Counted from the stretch's first letter, positions 1-5,992 are shown. The stretch: 6,301 nt of DNA from an uncultured bacterium (GCA_937894665.1 CALAWF010000031.1:1-6301), one strand, 5' to 3'. Program-made: numbers and translations. Notes: a model not told the origin generated them from the letters alone.

Positions 1-60
1 CGGGGGCATAGCCCCTGATAACTCGAGCCATTCGGTCATTCGTGTTTTTCTTTTTTTTTG
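1..60 (+). other. GC-richer left edge: hairpin plus long T tract, probable end of an upstream transcript
   Basis: This short stretch is visibly richer in G and C than the rest of the window. It contains a small hairpin, GGGGC at 3-7 pairing with GCCCC at 11-15 around a 3-base loop, and CATTCG occurs twice (29-34 and 37-42). An almost pure T tract follows at 45-59. The T tract suggests transcription termination on the plus strand, but it lies about 30 bases after the strong hairpin, and only a weak GCC/GGT pairing lies directly before it. It is therefore not a textbook intrinsic terminator. I infer the 3' end of an RNA gene or mRNA whose body lies left of the window. A short open frame also runs through it, so a truncated coding tail is possible. 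I cannot name the RNA. Confidence 0.3.
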
Positions 61-91
61 TAAAACATATAAGTAGAGGATGTTAAAATTA

Positions 92-112
92 AGACATAAT
101 TATATTATGTCT
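92..112. promoter_or_regulatory. 21-bp perfect dyad upstream of the WG-repeat gene, possible operator
   Basis: AGACATAAT at 92-100 is exactly repeated in inverse at 104-112, with a 3-base centre (TAT). The dyad lies about 50 bases before the TTG start. A TATAAA at 122-127 could be a -10 box, in which case the dyad would overlap the -35 zone, as an operator would. No convincing -35 hexamer is seen. It is AT-rich, so chance or a weak mRNA hairpin are real alternatives. Confidence 0.3.
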
Positions 113-162
113 ATTATTTACTATAAATATGGGTCAAATAAGAATTTTTAGGAGAATAGCTA

Positions 163-1215
163 TTGAAAAAGAATGTTTATATTTTATTGATAAGTCTGTT
201 TTTATTAAGTTATACTGGTTGTTATGCAGATACAGTGGATGTATTTTCTTCTTATTTTGCAGAAAATAAACAAGAATTAGTAGAAGTTGTAAATCCAGAT
301 TATACATATACATACAAAACTCCTGACGGAAGAATTATTTTCAACAATCTTGAACAACCATTAAAATTTGATAGTGATTTAGCTATATATCAAAAAAGAG
401 GAAAATATGGATTGGTAAATAAAAATGGTGATTTTGTAGTTGAGCCTATATATGATGTTATTTCAGATCTTCACGATGGAATGAGGGCTTTTTTGTTCCA
501 AGATGCAAGCGGAAGAGTAAAAATTGGATATTTTAATCAAAAAGGTGAAATTGCAATCGAACCAGTACCCGCTGATATTCATTTACAATCCGATTACTCA
601 TATGACTATAATTTTTATAATGGTTTAGCAATGTATAGAGATCCTAATACAAATAAGTATGGATATATAGATAAAACTGGAAATTTAGTTATTCCAATAG
701 TATATCAATGGGCAGAACCTTTTAAGGAAACCTTAGCTCCTGTTACGATGGGAGATAAATATGGTTATATAGATACAACCGGTCAACTTATCCTTCCTTA
801 TCAATATGTATTTGCAAATGCTTTTTCTGAAGGATTAGCGGCTGTATATGATGGTAATGCTTGGGGATATATTGATCATTCTGGAAATTATGTTATTGAG
901 CCTCAATTTGGAAGTTATGAAGGACATGAAGGAGAAGATACGGCTAATCCATTTATTGATGGTTATGCAGCTGTATATTTGGGACAAGGCATGGCTGTAT
1001 CTTATGGAACAAATGATGGTAAATTTGCATTAATTGATAAAGAAGGGAATATTCTGAATGGTTTGGAATATGATTCATTATGGTTGTCATATGACGAATT
1101 TGGAAAAGCGTATTATTATGCTCAGTTGGGTAAAAAATCGTACAAACTTAATTCCAGAGGAAAAATTTTAGAAGTTGAGGATTCTGTTAAAGAAGAAAAT
1201 CAAAACTTCTACTAA
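163..1215 (+). CDS. Exported WG-repeat protein
   Basis: A 350-residue protein built of WG (KYGYID-type) beta repeats. The start is TTG, chosen because AGGAG lies at 150-154, eight bases before it, and because it yields a proper export signal: MKK, then a hydrophobic stretch at about residues 5-18. Cleavage could follow CYA at 22 (signal peptidase I). Alternatively Cys20 in YTGC could be lipidated, but Y at -3 is a poor lipobox residue, so lipoprotein status is uncertain. Repeats begin near residues 81, 120, 165, 199, 233, 287 and 324. Each reads roughly KYGYID-xxGxxVIxPxYxxxxxFxxGLAxV; the last two are degenerate. WG-repeat proteins are generally cell-surface or periplasmic and presumably bind ligands or partners; no enzyme function is known to me for this type. 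The gene stands alone, with a repeat-filled intergenic region after it. Family call is firm, function unknown. Confidence 0.85.
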   Translation: MKKNVYILLISLFLLSYTGCYADTVDVFSSYFAENKQELVEVVNPDYTYTYKTPDGRIIFNNLEQPLKFDSDLAIYQKRGKYGLVNKNGDFVVEPIYDVISDLHDGMRAFLFQDASGRVKIGYFNQKGEIAIEPVPADIHLQSDYSYDYNFYNGLAMYRDPNTNKYGYIDKTGNLVIPIVYQWAEPFKETLAPVTMGDKYGYIDTTGQLILPYQYVFANAFSEGLAAVYDGNAWGYIDHSGNYVIEPQFGSYEGHEGEDTANPFIDGYAAVYLGQGMAVSYGTNDGKFALIDKEGNILNGLEYDSLWLSYDEFGKAYYYAQLGKKSYKLNSRGKILEVEDSVKEENQNFY

Positions 1216-1241
1216 TTTTAATTCAAAGATTGTAATATTTA

Positions 1242-1271
1242 TGTAAGTCGGATTAGTAAATCCGACCTACA
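1242..1271. repeat. Intergenic hairpin palindrome, copy 1
   Basis: An inverted repeat with left arm 1242-1254 (TGTAAGTCGGATT), loop AGTA and right arm 1259-1271. Twelve of thirteen pairs match; the exception is A1246 against C1267. No T tract follows, so it is not an intrinsic terminator, although it lies just after the WG-repeat gene. A sibling with compensating base changes lies at 6228-6257, which shows that this is a repeat family and not a one-off hairpin. Confidence 0.7.
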
Positions 1272-1288
1272 AATAAAATTGTAATAAA

Positions 1289-1299
1289 CTCAGAATGAC
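1289..1299. repeat. CTCAGAATGAC box, copy 1
   Basis: Eleven bases identical, in reverse complement, to 6146-6156. In both places the box lies between the hairpin palindrome and the A/B repeat blocks. That shared position makes this short match meaningful. Boxes of the CATTCTGAG kind recur in intergenic DNA of many bacteria as far as I recall; I have not checked this here. Confidence 0.5.
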
Positions 1300-1352
1300 A
1301 TAATAATTAAATAAAGACCTTAGTGCCATATATCTTAATGCCTTCTGTTTTG

Positions 1353-1389
1353 AACTTATAGACTTATCAACTTATAGACCTATAGACTT
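1353..1389. repeat. Repeat block A (CTTATAGAC-rich), copy 1
   Basis: Thirty-seven bases matching 6056-6092 in inverted orientation at 34 of 37 positions; the first 23 bases (1353-1375) are identical. Internally it is a short-period repeat: AACTTATAGAC occurs at 1353-1363 and again at 1369-1379, followed by a CTATAGACTT variant. No start codon with a ribosome site or conserved reading frame is evident, so I treat it as non-coding. Confidence 0.7.
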
Positions 1390-1414
1390 GTAACGAACTT
1401 ATTCCCCTATTTCC
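1390..1414. repeat. Repeat block B (ACGAACTTATT), copy 1
   Basis: Directly follows block A. It matches 6115-6139 in inverted orientation at 22 of 25 positions. A pyrimidine-rich tail of CCCTATTTCC-like units continues to about 1433 and is loosely echoed in the other copy. The rest of the gap (1216-1241 and 1434-1480) shows nothing further beyond AT-rich sequence. Confidence 0.6.
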
Positions 1415-1485
1415 TTATTTCCCTGTCCCTTAATAAATTATAAAAAATCCTACAAACGTTTTATTATTATTTTAAATTAGTTTGT

Positions 1486-1491
1486 TATAAT
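1486..1491 (+). promoter_or_regulatory. Perfect -10 box implying a leaderless transcript
   Basis: TATAAT at 1486-1491 ends six bases before the ATG at 1498. With the usual distance from -10 to start point, transcription would begin at or within a base or two of the ATG. No Shine-Dalgarno sequence precedes this ATG, which agrees with a leaderless mRNA. No good -35 hexamer is seen; TTATTA at 1461-1466 would need a 19-base spacer. In AT-rich DNA the box may also be chance. Confidence 0.45.
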
Positions 1492-1497
1492 AATTTT

Positions 1498-2712
1498 ATG
1501 TTTGATTTATCATCGCCAACGATATATATTCCAACAATTTTCATAGCTTTGGTTGCAATATTTGCTTCCATCTTCTACAAAGATGCAAAAAAAATTGTCA
1601 AAAAAAATACGAAAGACTTACCTTATTACACTGAAATTTCTCTTTCTATGGGATATATAGACAGAAATGTTTTAGAAAACGGCAGATTTAAGTATAGAAA
1701 TAATGTAAATCCGGAAATCAAATATGACAACGATATGTACAACTCTTTACGTCATGCCGGAGTTTTGTACTCTATGTATTTGTATGAAATTTTAGGACTA
1801 GAAAACAGATACCACGATGCCAGATTAAGAGCTTCTAAATATTTTGTAGAAAACTATATAAAAAAAATTGATGATATTCGTTATGCGGTAATTTCTAACC
1901 CTAAAGAAGAAGAATTAAATATAAATATTGCAAAATCCGGAGCTTCCGGTATTGCATTATGTGCTTTAGCCAATCTTTATAAAGAAGAAGAAATAGAATT
2001 AGATATTATTCGTGGTTTGGGCGAATTTATTTTATCACTGCAAAGCGAAGATGGTAACATTTATGCCTATTATGATTTAGATAAAAAAGTAATAAATAAA
2101 AAAGCAGAAGCAATATACTATCCAGCAGAAGCTGCTGCAGGATTGATGTATTTGTATGAAGTTGACCCCCAACAAAAATGGCTTGATGCAATCAAAAAGA
2201 CTATTTTATATTTAGTTAAAACCAGAAAAAAAATGGATTTAGATATACCATTCGACCATTGGTCAGTTTTAACTATTGAAAAATTATTCAAAGCAAACTT
2301 AGTTACCCCATCAGAAAAAAATACAATGAGAGCCTACGCTGAGCAAATGGCTATTCCAATGTTAAGCAATCAAATTACAAATAGAAATAACAGTTACTTT
2401 GGAGCTTTTAAAGATAATGTAAGACTTTGCAGTATCGGTACTATTATGGAAGGTATGGCTTCAATTTATTTCTGTACAGACAGTGAAGATTTGAGAAAAA
2501 TACTTTTCAAATCTATGTCTATTGGTAATTATTTTTTAAGTAAAACACAAGTAAAAACAGGAATTTTCGCCGGTGGACTTCCCAATTCCGCAAACTGGGT
2601 TAAACCTGGAGTTACTCCAAATGCCAGTGTAATAAGAATTGACAATGTTCAACATGTCGTTTCAGGTTGGTTGAAATTTCAAAAGATATTAGATATTACA
2701 GGTCTTTATTAA
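1498..2712 (+). CDS. Membrane-anchored alpha-helical (possible alpha/alpha-toroid) protein of unknown function
   Basis: A 404-residue protein. Residues 8-27 form one hydrophobic segment followed by Lys-rich sequence (DAKKIVKK), which suggests a single N-terminal membrane anchor. The remainder is largely helical with evenly spaced motifs: YNSLRHAG (81-88), KSGASG (146-151), YPAEAAAG (208-215), DHW (253-255), IMEGM (316-320), GGLP (359-362) and RIDNVQH (380-386). Helical hairpins capped by short motifs of this kind resemble alpha/alpha-toroid enzymes such as six-hairpin glycosidases, epimerases or terpene-cyclase-like folds. That is inference from pattern, and I do not recognise the family. Conserved-looking His, Asp and Glu suggest an enzyme, perhaps on carbohydrate. 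The ATG is the only usable start between the in-frame stop at 1441 and residue 51, yet it has no ribosome site. The 3' end overlaps the opposing GGDEF gene by 17 bp. Confidence 0.8.
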   Translation: MFDLSSPTIYIPTIFIALVAIFASIFYKDAKKIVKKNTKDLPYYTEISLSMGYIDRNVLENGRFKYRNNVNPEIKYDNDMYNSLRHAGVLYSMYLYEILGLENRYHDARLRASKYFVENYIKKIDDIRYAVISNPKEEELNINIAKSGASGIALCALANLYKEEEIELDIIRGLGEFILSLQSEDGNIYAYYDLDKKVINKKAEAIYYPAEAAAGLMYLYEVDPQQKWLDAIKKTILYLVKTRKKMDLDIPFDHWSVLTIEKLFKANLVTPSEKNTMRAYAEQMAIPMLSNQITNRNNSYFGAFKDNVRLCSIGTIMEGMASIYFCTDSEDLRKILFKSMSIGNYFLSKTQVKTGIFAGGLPNSANWVKPGVTPNASVIRIDNVQHVVSGWLKFQKILDITGLY

Positions 2713-3358
2713 GCACAACTTGGTTTCTGCCGGAATTTTTAGCTTTATACAAAGCAGTATCGGCTTTTTCTAACAATTCTTCTTTTGTCGAAGTGTTTTC
2801 ACCTAGCTGGCATGCTCCAATACTTACGGTAATATTAATATTTTTACCCTGATATTCAAGATTAAGAGTCTGAATTGTTTTTCTAAATCTTTCCAGAGGA
2901 ATAATTGATTGGTCAATATCAGTTTCTGTAAGGATTACAACAAACTCTTCTCCACCATATCTAAATACCGTATCGGTTTTTCTAAATGTTTGAAGAGCGG
3001 AATTAGCAACCTGTTTCAAAATATAATCACCGCATTGATGTCCATAAGTATCATTTACAGATTTGAAATAATCAATGTCAAAAATAACAACAGTAAGTTT
3101 GTTGTTATAACGTTTTGCACGTAAAAATTCTTTTTCATAAGTATTATCAAAACATCTTCTATTTGATAACCCTGTAAGTTCATCTGTTTGTGATAAATAT
3201 TTTGTTCTTGAATACATAAAGTTTATCTGTCTGATAACTTCTAATTTATTTTCTTCCGGAACATCAAATGTTTGGATTATATGTTCAATATTTTGTTGGA
3301 TTTCATCTAATACACCATCCGGAATATCAAAAGATAACTCTTCTAAATTTTCAACCAT
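2696..3358 (-). CDS. Diguanylate cyclase, small GGDEF-domain protein
   Basis: A 220-residue protein predicted to make cyclic di-GMP from two GTP. The GGDEF domain spans about residues 57-217: DELTGLSNRR (59-68), metal-binding FDIDYFK (93-99), NDTYGHQCGD (102-111), the active-site loop GGEEF (135-139) and SIGA (179-182). An RxxD product-inhibition site (R126-D129) lies exactly five residues before GGEEF, so feedback inhibition is expected. GGEEF is a normal active variant. Residues 1-55 are charged and helical with no recognised sensor domain, no signal peptide and no membrane segment; they may be a dimerisation helix. The protein is probably cytosolic. The ATG is supported by AGGAG (complement of 3363-3367) four bases upstream. 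The gene is convergent with the preceding one, overlapping it tail to tail by 17 bp without a terminator between them. The physiological output cannot be read from this window. Confidence 0.93.
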   Translation of the reverse strand: MVENLEELSFDIPDGVLDEIQQNIEHIIQTFDVPEENKLEVIRQINFMYSRTKYLSQTDELTGLSNRRCFDNTYEKEFLRAKRYNNKLTVVIFDIDYFKSVNDTYGHQCGDYILKQVANSALQTFRKTDTVFRYGGEEFVVILTETDIDQSIIPLERFRKTIQTLNLEYQGKNINITVSIGACQLGENTSTKEELLEKADTALYKAKNSGRNQVVLNKDL

Positions 3359-3389
3359 AAAGCTCCTCTTACAGTTACTTTAACATAAA

Positions 3390-3395
3390 ATTATA
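3390..3395 (-). promoter_or_regulatory. Possible -10 box of the GGDEF gene
   Basis: On the minus strand this reads TATAAT, about 32 bases before the ATG, giving a short leader that includes the AGGAG ribosome site. The -35 region at the proper distance is A-rich and does not resemble TTGACA, so the promoter is weak, activator-dependent, or a chance match. Confidence 0.35.
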
Positions 3396-3457
3396 CGGAT
3401 AAAAACTCTTCTTTGTTGTTTGGATATTTACTAGTTTGGTTTAACCCCTCATTTTTA

Positions 3458-3478
3458 CCTTATCCCCGAGTGATAAGG
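3458..3478. promoter_or_regulatory. Dyad CCTTATC/GATAAGG between divergent promoters, possible operator
   Basis: CCTTATC at 3458-3464 and GATAAGG at 3472-3478 are perfect inverted arms around a 7-base centre (CCCGAGT). The dyad lies upstream of both candidate promoters in the divergent region: about 60 bases from the GGDEF -10 and about 60 bases before the ThiE-like gene's -35. It would be outside both transcripts, so a protein-binding site is likelier than an RNA hairpin. No T tract follows the arm in either direction (short T runs lie only before it), so it is not a terminator. Confidence 0.3.
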
Positions 3479-3538
3479 AATTATAGATTTTGGAATTATA
3501 TATTTTTTTTCGGTTATTTTTATTAAAAACTTTAATAA

Positions 3539-3575
3539 TTTACAAATTTGTTACAAAAAATTTATATGATAGTAT
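3539..3575 (+). promoter_or_regulatory. Candidate promoter of the ThiE-like gene
   Basis: Two overlapping readings are possible: TTTACA at 3539-3544 with TATGAT at 3565-3570 (20-base spacer, long), or TTGTTA at 3548-3553 with TAGTAT at 3570-3575 (16-base spacer). Either gives a leader of only about 20-25 bases, too short for a riboswitch. The ribosome site AAAGGG at 3585-3590 lies ten bases before the ATG, slightly far. Confidence 0.35.
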
Positions 3576-3600
3576 TTAAGTACTAAAGGGACAACTTTAT

Positions 3601-4239
3601 ATGTGGGACAAACTAAAAGAACAATTTAATCTTTTAAAACTTGAGAAAAAGAAGTTATGTCTTATTACAAATTCAGATAAATTTAAAACAAAAGATGAAT
3701 TTTTAGACGCAATAGCTTCAGCTCTTCAAGGTGGGGTTGACGTTGTTATGCTGAGAGAAACTATTCATCCCGATAATGTTATTGTCGAAATAGCTTCTAA
3801 AATAAGAATACTTTGCGATGAATATAATGCAACTTTTATCGTAAATAATCGTCCTGATATTGCGATGTTAACAGAAGCTGACGGAGTTCACCTCGGTCAA
3901 AAAGATATAACCCCGCACGATGCACGCAAAATTTTAGGAGAAAATGCAATTATCGGAAAATCAACTCATAATCCTGAAGAAGTAATTAATGCAATAAATG
4001 AAGGAGTTGATTATATTACATTTGAACCAATCGCCAAGAATCAAAAAATTACAGAAGAATATATTTCATGGGTAAATGAAAATATTGATATTCCGGTATT
4101 TTTAGCAGGTGAAATCAATAAGAAAAATATAAATAATATTATTCAAAATGGAACAAAGAAAGTGGCACTAACAAATGCAATAATGTATGCCAAAATACCC
4201 GAAGACATCGCCAGAAAAATTTTTAATTCTTTACCATAA
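3601..4239 (+). CDS. ThiE/TenI-fold protein, divergent thiamine phosphate synthase-like
   Basis: A 212-residue TIM-barrel protein of the ThiE/TenI superfamily. Family landmarks are clear: LCLITN (19-24), GGVDVVMLRE (44-53), FIVNNRPDIA (79-88), ADGVHLGQKD (93-102), IIGKSTH (117-123) and AGEIN (169-173). ThiE joins hydroxymethylpyrimidine diphosphate to thiazole phosphate to give thiamine phosphate. Compared with the B. subtilis enzyme, several ligand residues differ: the QxREK pyrimidine-binding motif is MLRET (50-54), so Gln and Lys are lost; the metal-binding Asp of NDR is Asn83, although Asp102 remains; and GPIFPT has become EPIAKN (142-147). His123 sits where TenI has its His, but GVHLGQ is ThiE-like. 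It may be a weak or repurposed ThiE, a TenI-type thiazole tautomerase, or a relative with another substrate. About 15 charged residues precede the barrel. No thiamine gene neighbours it. Confidence 0.75.
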   Translation: MWDKLKEQFNLLKLEKKKLCLITNSDKFKTKDEFLDAIASALQGGVDVVMLRETIHPDNVIVEIASKIRILCDEYNATFIVNNRPDIAMLTEADGVHLGQKDITPHDARKILGENAIIGKSTHNPEEVINAINEGVDYITFEPIAKNQKITEEYISWVNENIDIPVFLAGEINKKNINNIIQNGTKKVALTNAIMYAKIPEDIARKIFNSLP

Positions 4240-4246
4240 ATAAAAA

Positions 4247-4279
4247 AGAAAGAACTCTAAAAAATTAGAGTTCTTTTTT
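4247..4279. terminator. Bidirectional intrinsic terminator between convergent genes
   Basis: A 12-bp stem, 4249-4260 (AAGAACTCTAA core) with 4265-4276, closes an AAAA loop. The stem's T-rich end runs into TTTTTT on the plus strand (4274-4279), and the A tract at 4242-4247 supplies the T run for minus-strand transcripts. It lies 10 bases after the stop of the ThiE-like gene and about 30 bases after the stop of the RWYD-repeat gene, so it serves both. Confidence 0.88.
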
Positions 4280-4305
4280 CTACTACACTACTTTTCCGTC
4301 TACCA

Positions 4306-4644
4306 CTATAATTTTACATTTGGGCTTTCATATTCAATACCCATATCTTTTAAGGTTTTAATAAAGTTTTGAGCACAAATGCGTTGAGCTTCAGGAGGTA
4401 CAATTCTCAAAATTTCAACTGTTTTTGAAATTACAGGGTCTTTATCGTACCAACGATTATTCGCATTTACAGGTTTAACCATTGCATAAAACTTATCAAT
4501 TGTTTCTTTTGAAACTTTTTCTTCAATCTTTTGCAAAAAGATTTCTGCTTGAGCTCTTAATTCAGTTTGATAATTTCTCAAAAGCTCAATTACTTCTAAT
4601 AATAATGGGTCATGGTCGTACCATCTCTTATAAGTAGGACTCAT
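4306..4644 (-). CDS. Small protein of two tandem RWYDxDP modules, coupled to murA
   Basis: A 112-residue protein of unknown function that I do not confidently recognise. It is an internal duplication with a 57-residue period. Module 1 (R7 to about V44) begins RWYDHDPLLLEVIELLR. Module 2 (R64 to about M101) begins RWYDKDPVISKTVEILR. Shared positions are RWYDxDP, the Glu and Leu-Arg of the first helix, a later Glu (E28/E85), and an A..F pair (A33/A91, F36/F94) after a one-residue shift. Each module looks like the RWYDxDP motif followed by two helices. There is no signal peptide or membrane segment, so it is probably cytosolic. GGAGGG (complement of 4653-4658) sits eight bases before the ATG, inside the end of murA; the ATG overlaps murA by 17 bp, suggesting translational coupling and a role linked to cell-wall synthesis or its control. 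The linkage is inference only. Confidence 0.75.
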   Translation of the reverse strand: MSPTYKRWYDHDPLLLEVIELLRNYQTELRAQAEIFLQKIEEKVSKETIDKFYAMVKPVNANNRWYDKDPVISKTVEILRIVPPEAQRICAQNFIKTLKDMGIEYESPNVKL

Positions 4645-5947
4645 TATGTGTACCCTCCGTTAGGTTTACTTGGGAATCGTCATCTCTACGTTCAATCTTC
4701 CCTCCTAACAATCTTATCTTAGTTTCAAAATTTTCGTATCCTCTATCTATATGATGTAGTTTTTCAACAATAGAATTACCATCTGCCATCAAAGCTGCAA
4801 CAACTAATGATGCACCGGCTCTTAAATCACTGGCAGTAAGAGTTGCACCGGAAAGTTTTTTTACACCTTTGACAATTGCGTGGTTTCTATCCTGATGAAT
4901 ATCTGCACCCATTCTGTTTAAGTCAGGAACTTGCATAAATCTGTTTTCATACAAACTTTCAGTAATGATACCGACACCGTTAGCTGTTGTTAAAAGTGTC
5001 ATAGCCATTGATTGTAAGTCTGTAGGAAATCCCGGATAAGGTTGAGTTACAAAGTTGATAGAATTTAATCTGTTTTTGCAACTAACTTCCATAGATGTAG
5101 GGTCTAACAATTTGATATTAGCACCCATTTTCAATAACTTATCCGTAAAGAAAGTCAAATGGGCAGGATAAATATTTCTAATTACACCTTTACCTTTAGT
5201 TGCAATAATTGCAGTCATAAAAGTACCAGCCTCAATACGGTCAGGAATTGTTGTATATTCAATCGGATGTAAATCAGATTGTTTAACACCATTGATAACA
5301 ATTTCAGATGTACCTGCACCTTGAATATCTGCACCCATTGTATTTAAGAAGTTTGCCAAATCAACAATTTCTGGTTCTTGGGCAGCATTTTGAATTCTAG
5401 AAGAACCTTCCGCCAAAACTGATGCCAACATAATATTTTCTGTAGCACCAACAGAAGGTAAATCTAAACAAACTTCAGCTCCAACAAGTTTTGGAGCTTT
5501 AGCGTGAACATAACCGTTTTCGATTTTAATTTTAGCACCAAGAGCTTCAAGTCCTCTGATATGGAAATCAACTCTTCTTTCACCAATTGCACAACCACCA
5601 GGCAACGCAACTTTTGCTTCTTTACATCTTGAAACTAAAGCACCTAAAACAATAAATGATGCTCTCATTTTACTAACTAATTCATAAGTGGCAGTAACAC
5701 TTGTCAAATCAGTAGCATCAATAGTTACAGATTTTTCAACTTTATCATAGTGAGTTTTAGCACCCAATTGCTCAATAACACTCAACATAATATTAACATC
5801 TGTCAAATCCGGAACATTATAAATTTTAGATTCACCTTTAGCAAGTAATGCCGCAGCCATCAATTTAAGAACCGAATTTTTTGCACCGCCGATTGAAACT
5901 TCGCCTCTAAGTGGGGTACCGCCTTTTATATAATATCTTTCTACCAA
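4628..5947 (-). CDS. murA: UDP-N-acetylglucosamine 1-carboxyvinyltransferase MurA
   Basis: A 439-residue cytosolic enzyme that transfers enolpyruvate from PEP to UDP-GlcNAc, the first committed step of peptidoglycan synthesis. The catalytic loop PGGCAIGERRVDFH (116-129) contains Cys119, the residue attacked by fosfomycin. Substrate-binding Lys23-Asn24 (GGAKNS), Asp310 (YPGFPTDLQ) and Arg376 (ASDLRAGAS, the counterpart of E. coli Arg397) are present. The whole two-domain family is covered, so the gene is intact. The start is TTG, decided by GGAGG (complement of 5953-5957) five bases upstream and by the family's N-terminus (the GGxPLxGEVxIGGAKN block follows). The C-terminus is about 18 residues longer than I expect for MurA, with an acidic, polar tail (RDDDSQVN...) whose last codons overlap the next gene. 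The presence of Cys rather than Asp predicts fosfomycin sensitivity at the target level. Confidence 0.97.
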   Translation of the reverse strand: MVERYYIKGGTPLRGEVSIGGAKNSVLKLMAAALLAKGESKIYNVPDLTDVNIMLSVIEQLGAKTHYDKVEKSVTIDATDLTSVTATYELVSKMRASFIVLGALVSRCKEAKVALPGGCAIGERRVDFHIRGLEALGAKIKIENGYVHAKAPKLVGAEVCLDLPSVGATENIMLASVLAEGSSRIQNAAQEPEIVDLANFLNTMGADIQGAGTSEIVINGVKQSDLHPIEYTTIPDRIEAGTFMTAIIATKGKGVIRNIYPAHLTFFTDKLLKMGANIKLLDPTSMEVSCKNRLNSINFVTQPYPGFPTDLQSMAMTLLTTANGVGIITESLYENRFMQVPDLNRMGADIHQDRNHAIVKGVKKLSGATLTASDLRAGASLVVAALMADGNSIVEKLHHIDRGYENFETKIRLLGGKIERRDDDSQVNLTEGTHNESYL

Positions 5948-5992
5948 TTTAGCCTCCGAAAGAAATCTTCATCATATACTTCAACATATATA

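Noticed and set aside
848..1033. Short open frame within the WG-repeat gene
   Set aside because: It lies wholly inside a well-supported gene in another frame, has Met-rich low-complexity content and no ribosome site.
1242..1271. Intrinsic terminator for the WG-repeat gene
   Set aside because: The stem is good, but the downstream sequence is A-rich with no T run on either strand; membership in a palindromic repeat family explains it better.
1353..1433. CRISPR array
   Set aside because: The repeats are about 11 bases with irregular spacing and no constant-length spacers, and no cas genes are present.
2667..2852. Plus-strand open frame spanning the end of the helical-protein gene and the GGDEF gene
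   Set aside because: It overlaps two strongly supported genes and shows no recognisable protein features; it is most likely the antisense shadow of GGDEF coding.
2909..3124. 71-residue plus-strand open frame opposite the GGDEF domain
   Set aside because: It is antisense to the catalytic core of a clear GGDEF gene and has no upstream ribosome site.
3541..3600. TPP riboswitch upstream of the ThiE-like gene
   Set aside because: No CTGAGA or ACC-TGATCTGG-type thi-box sequences are present, and the leader after the candidate promoter is only about 20-25 bases.
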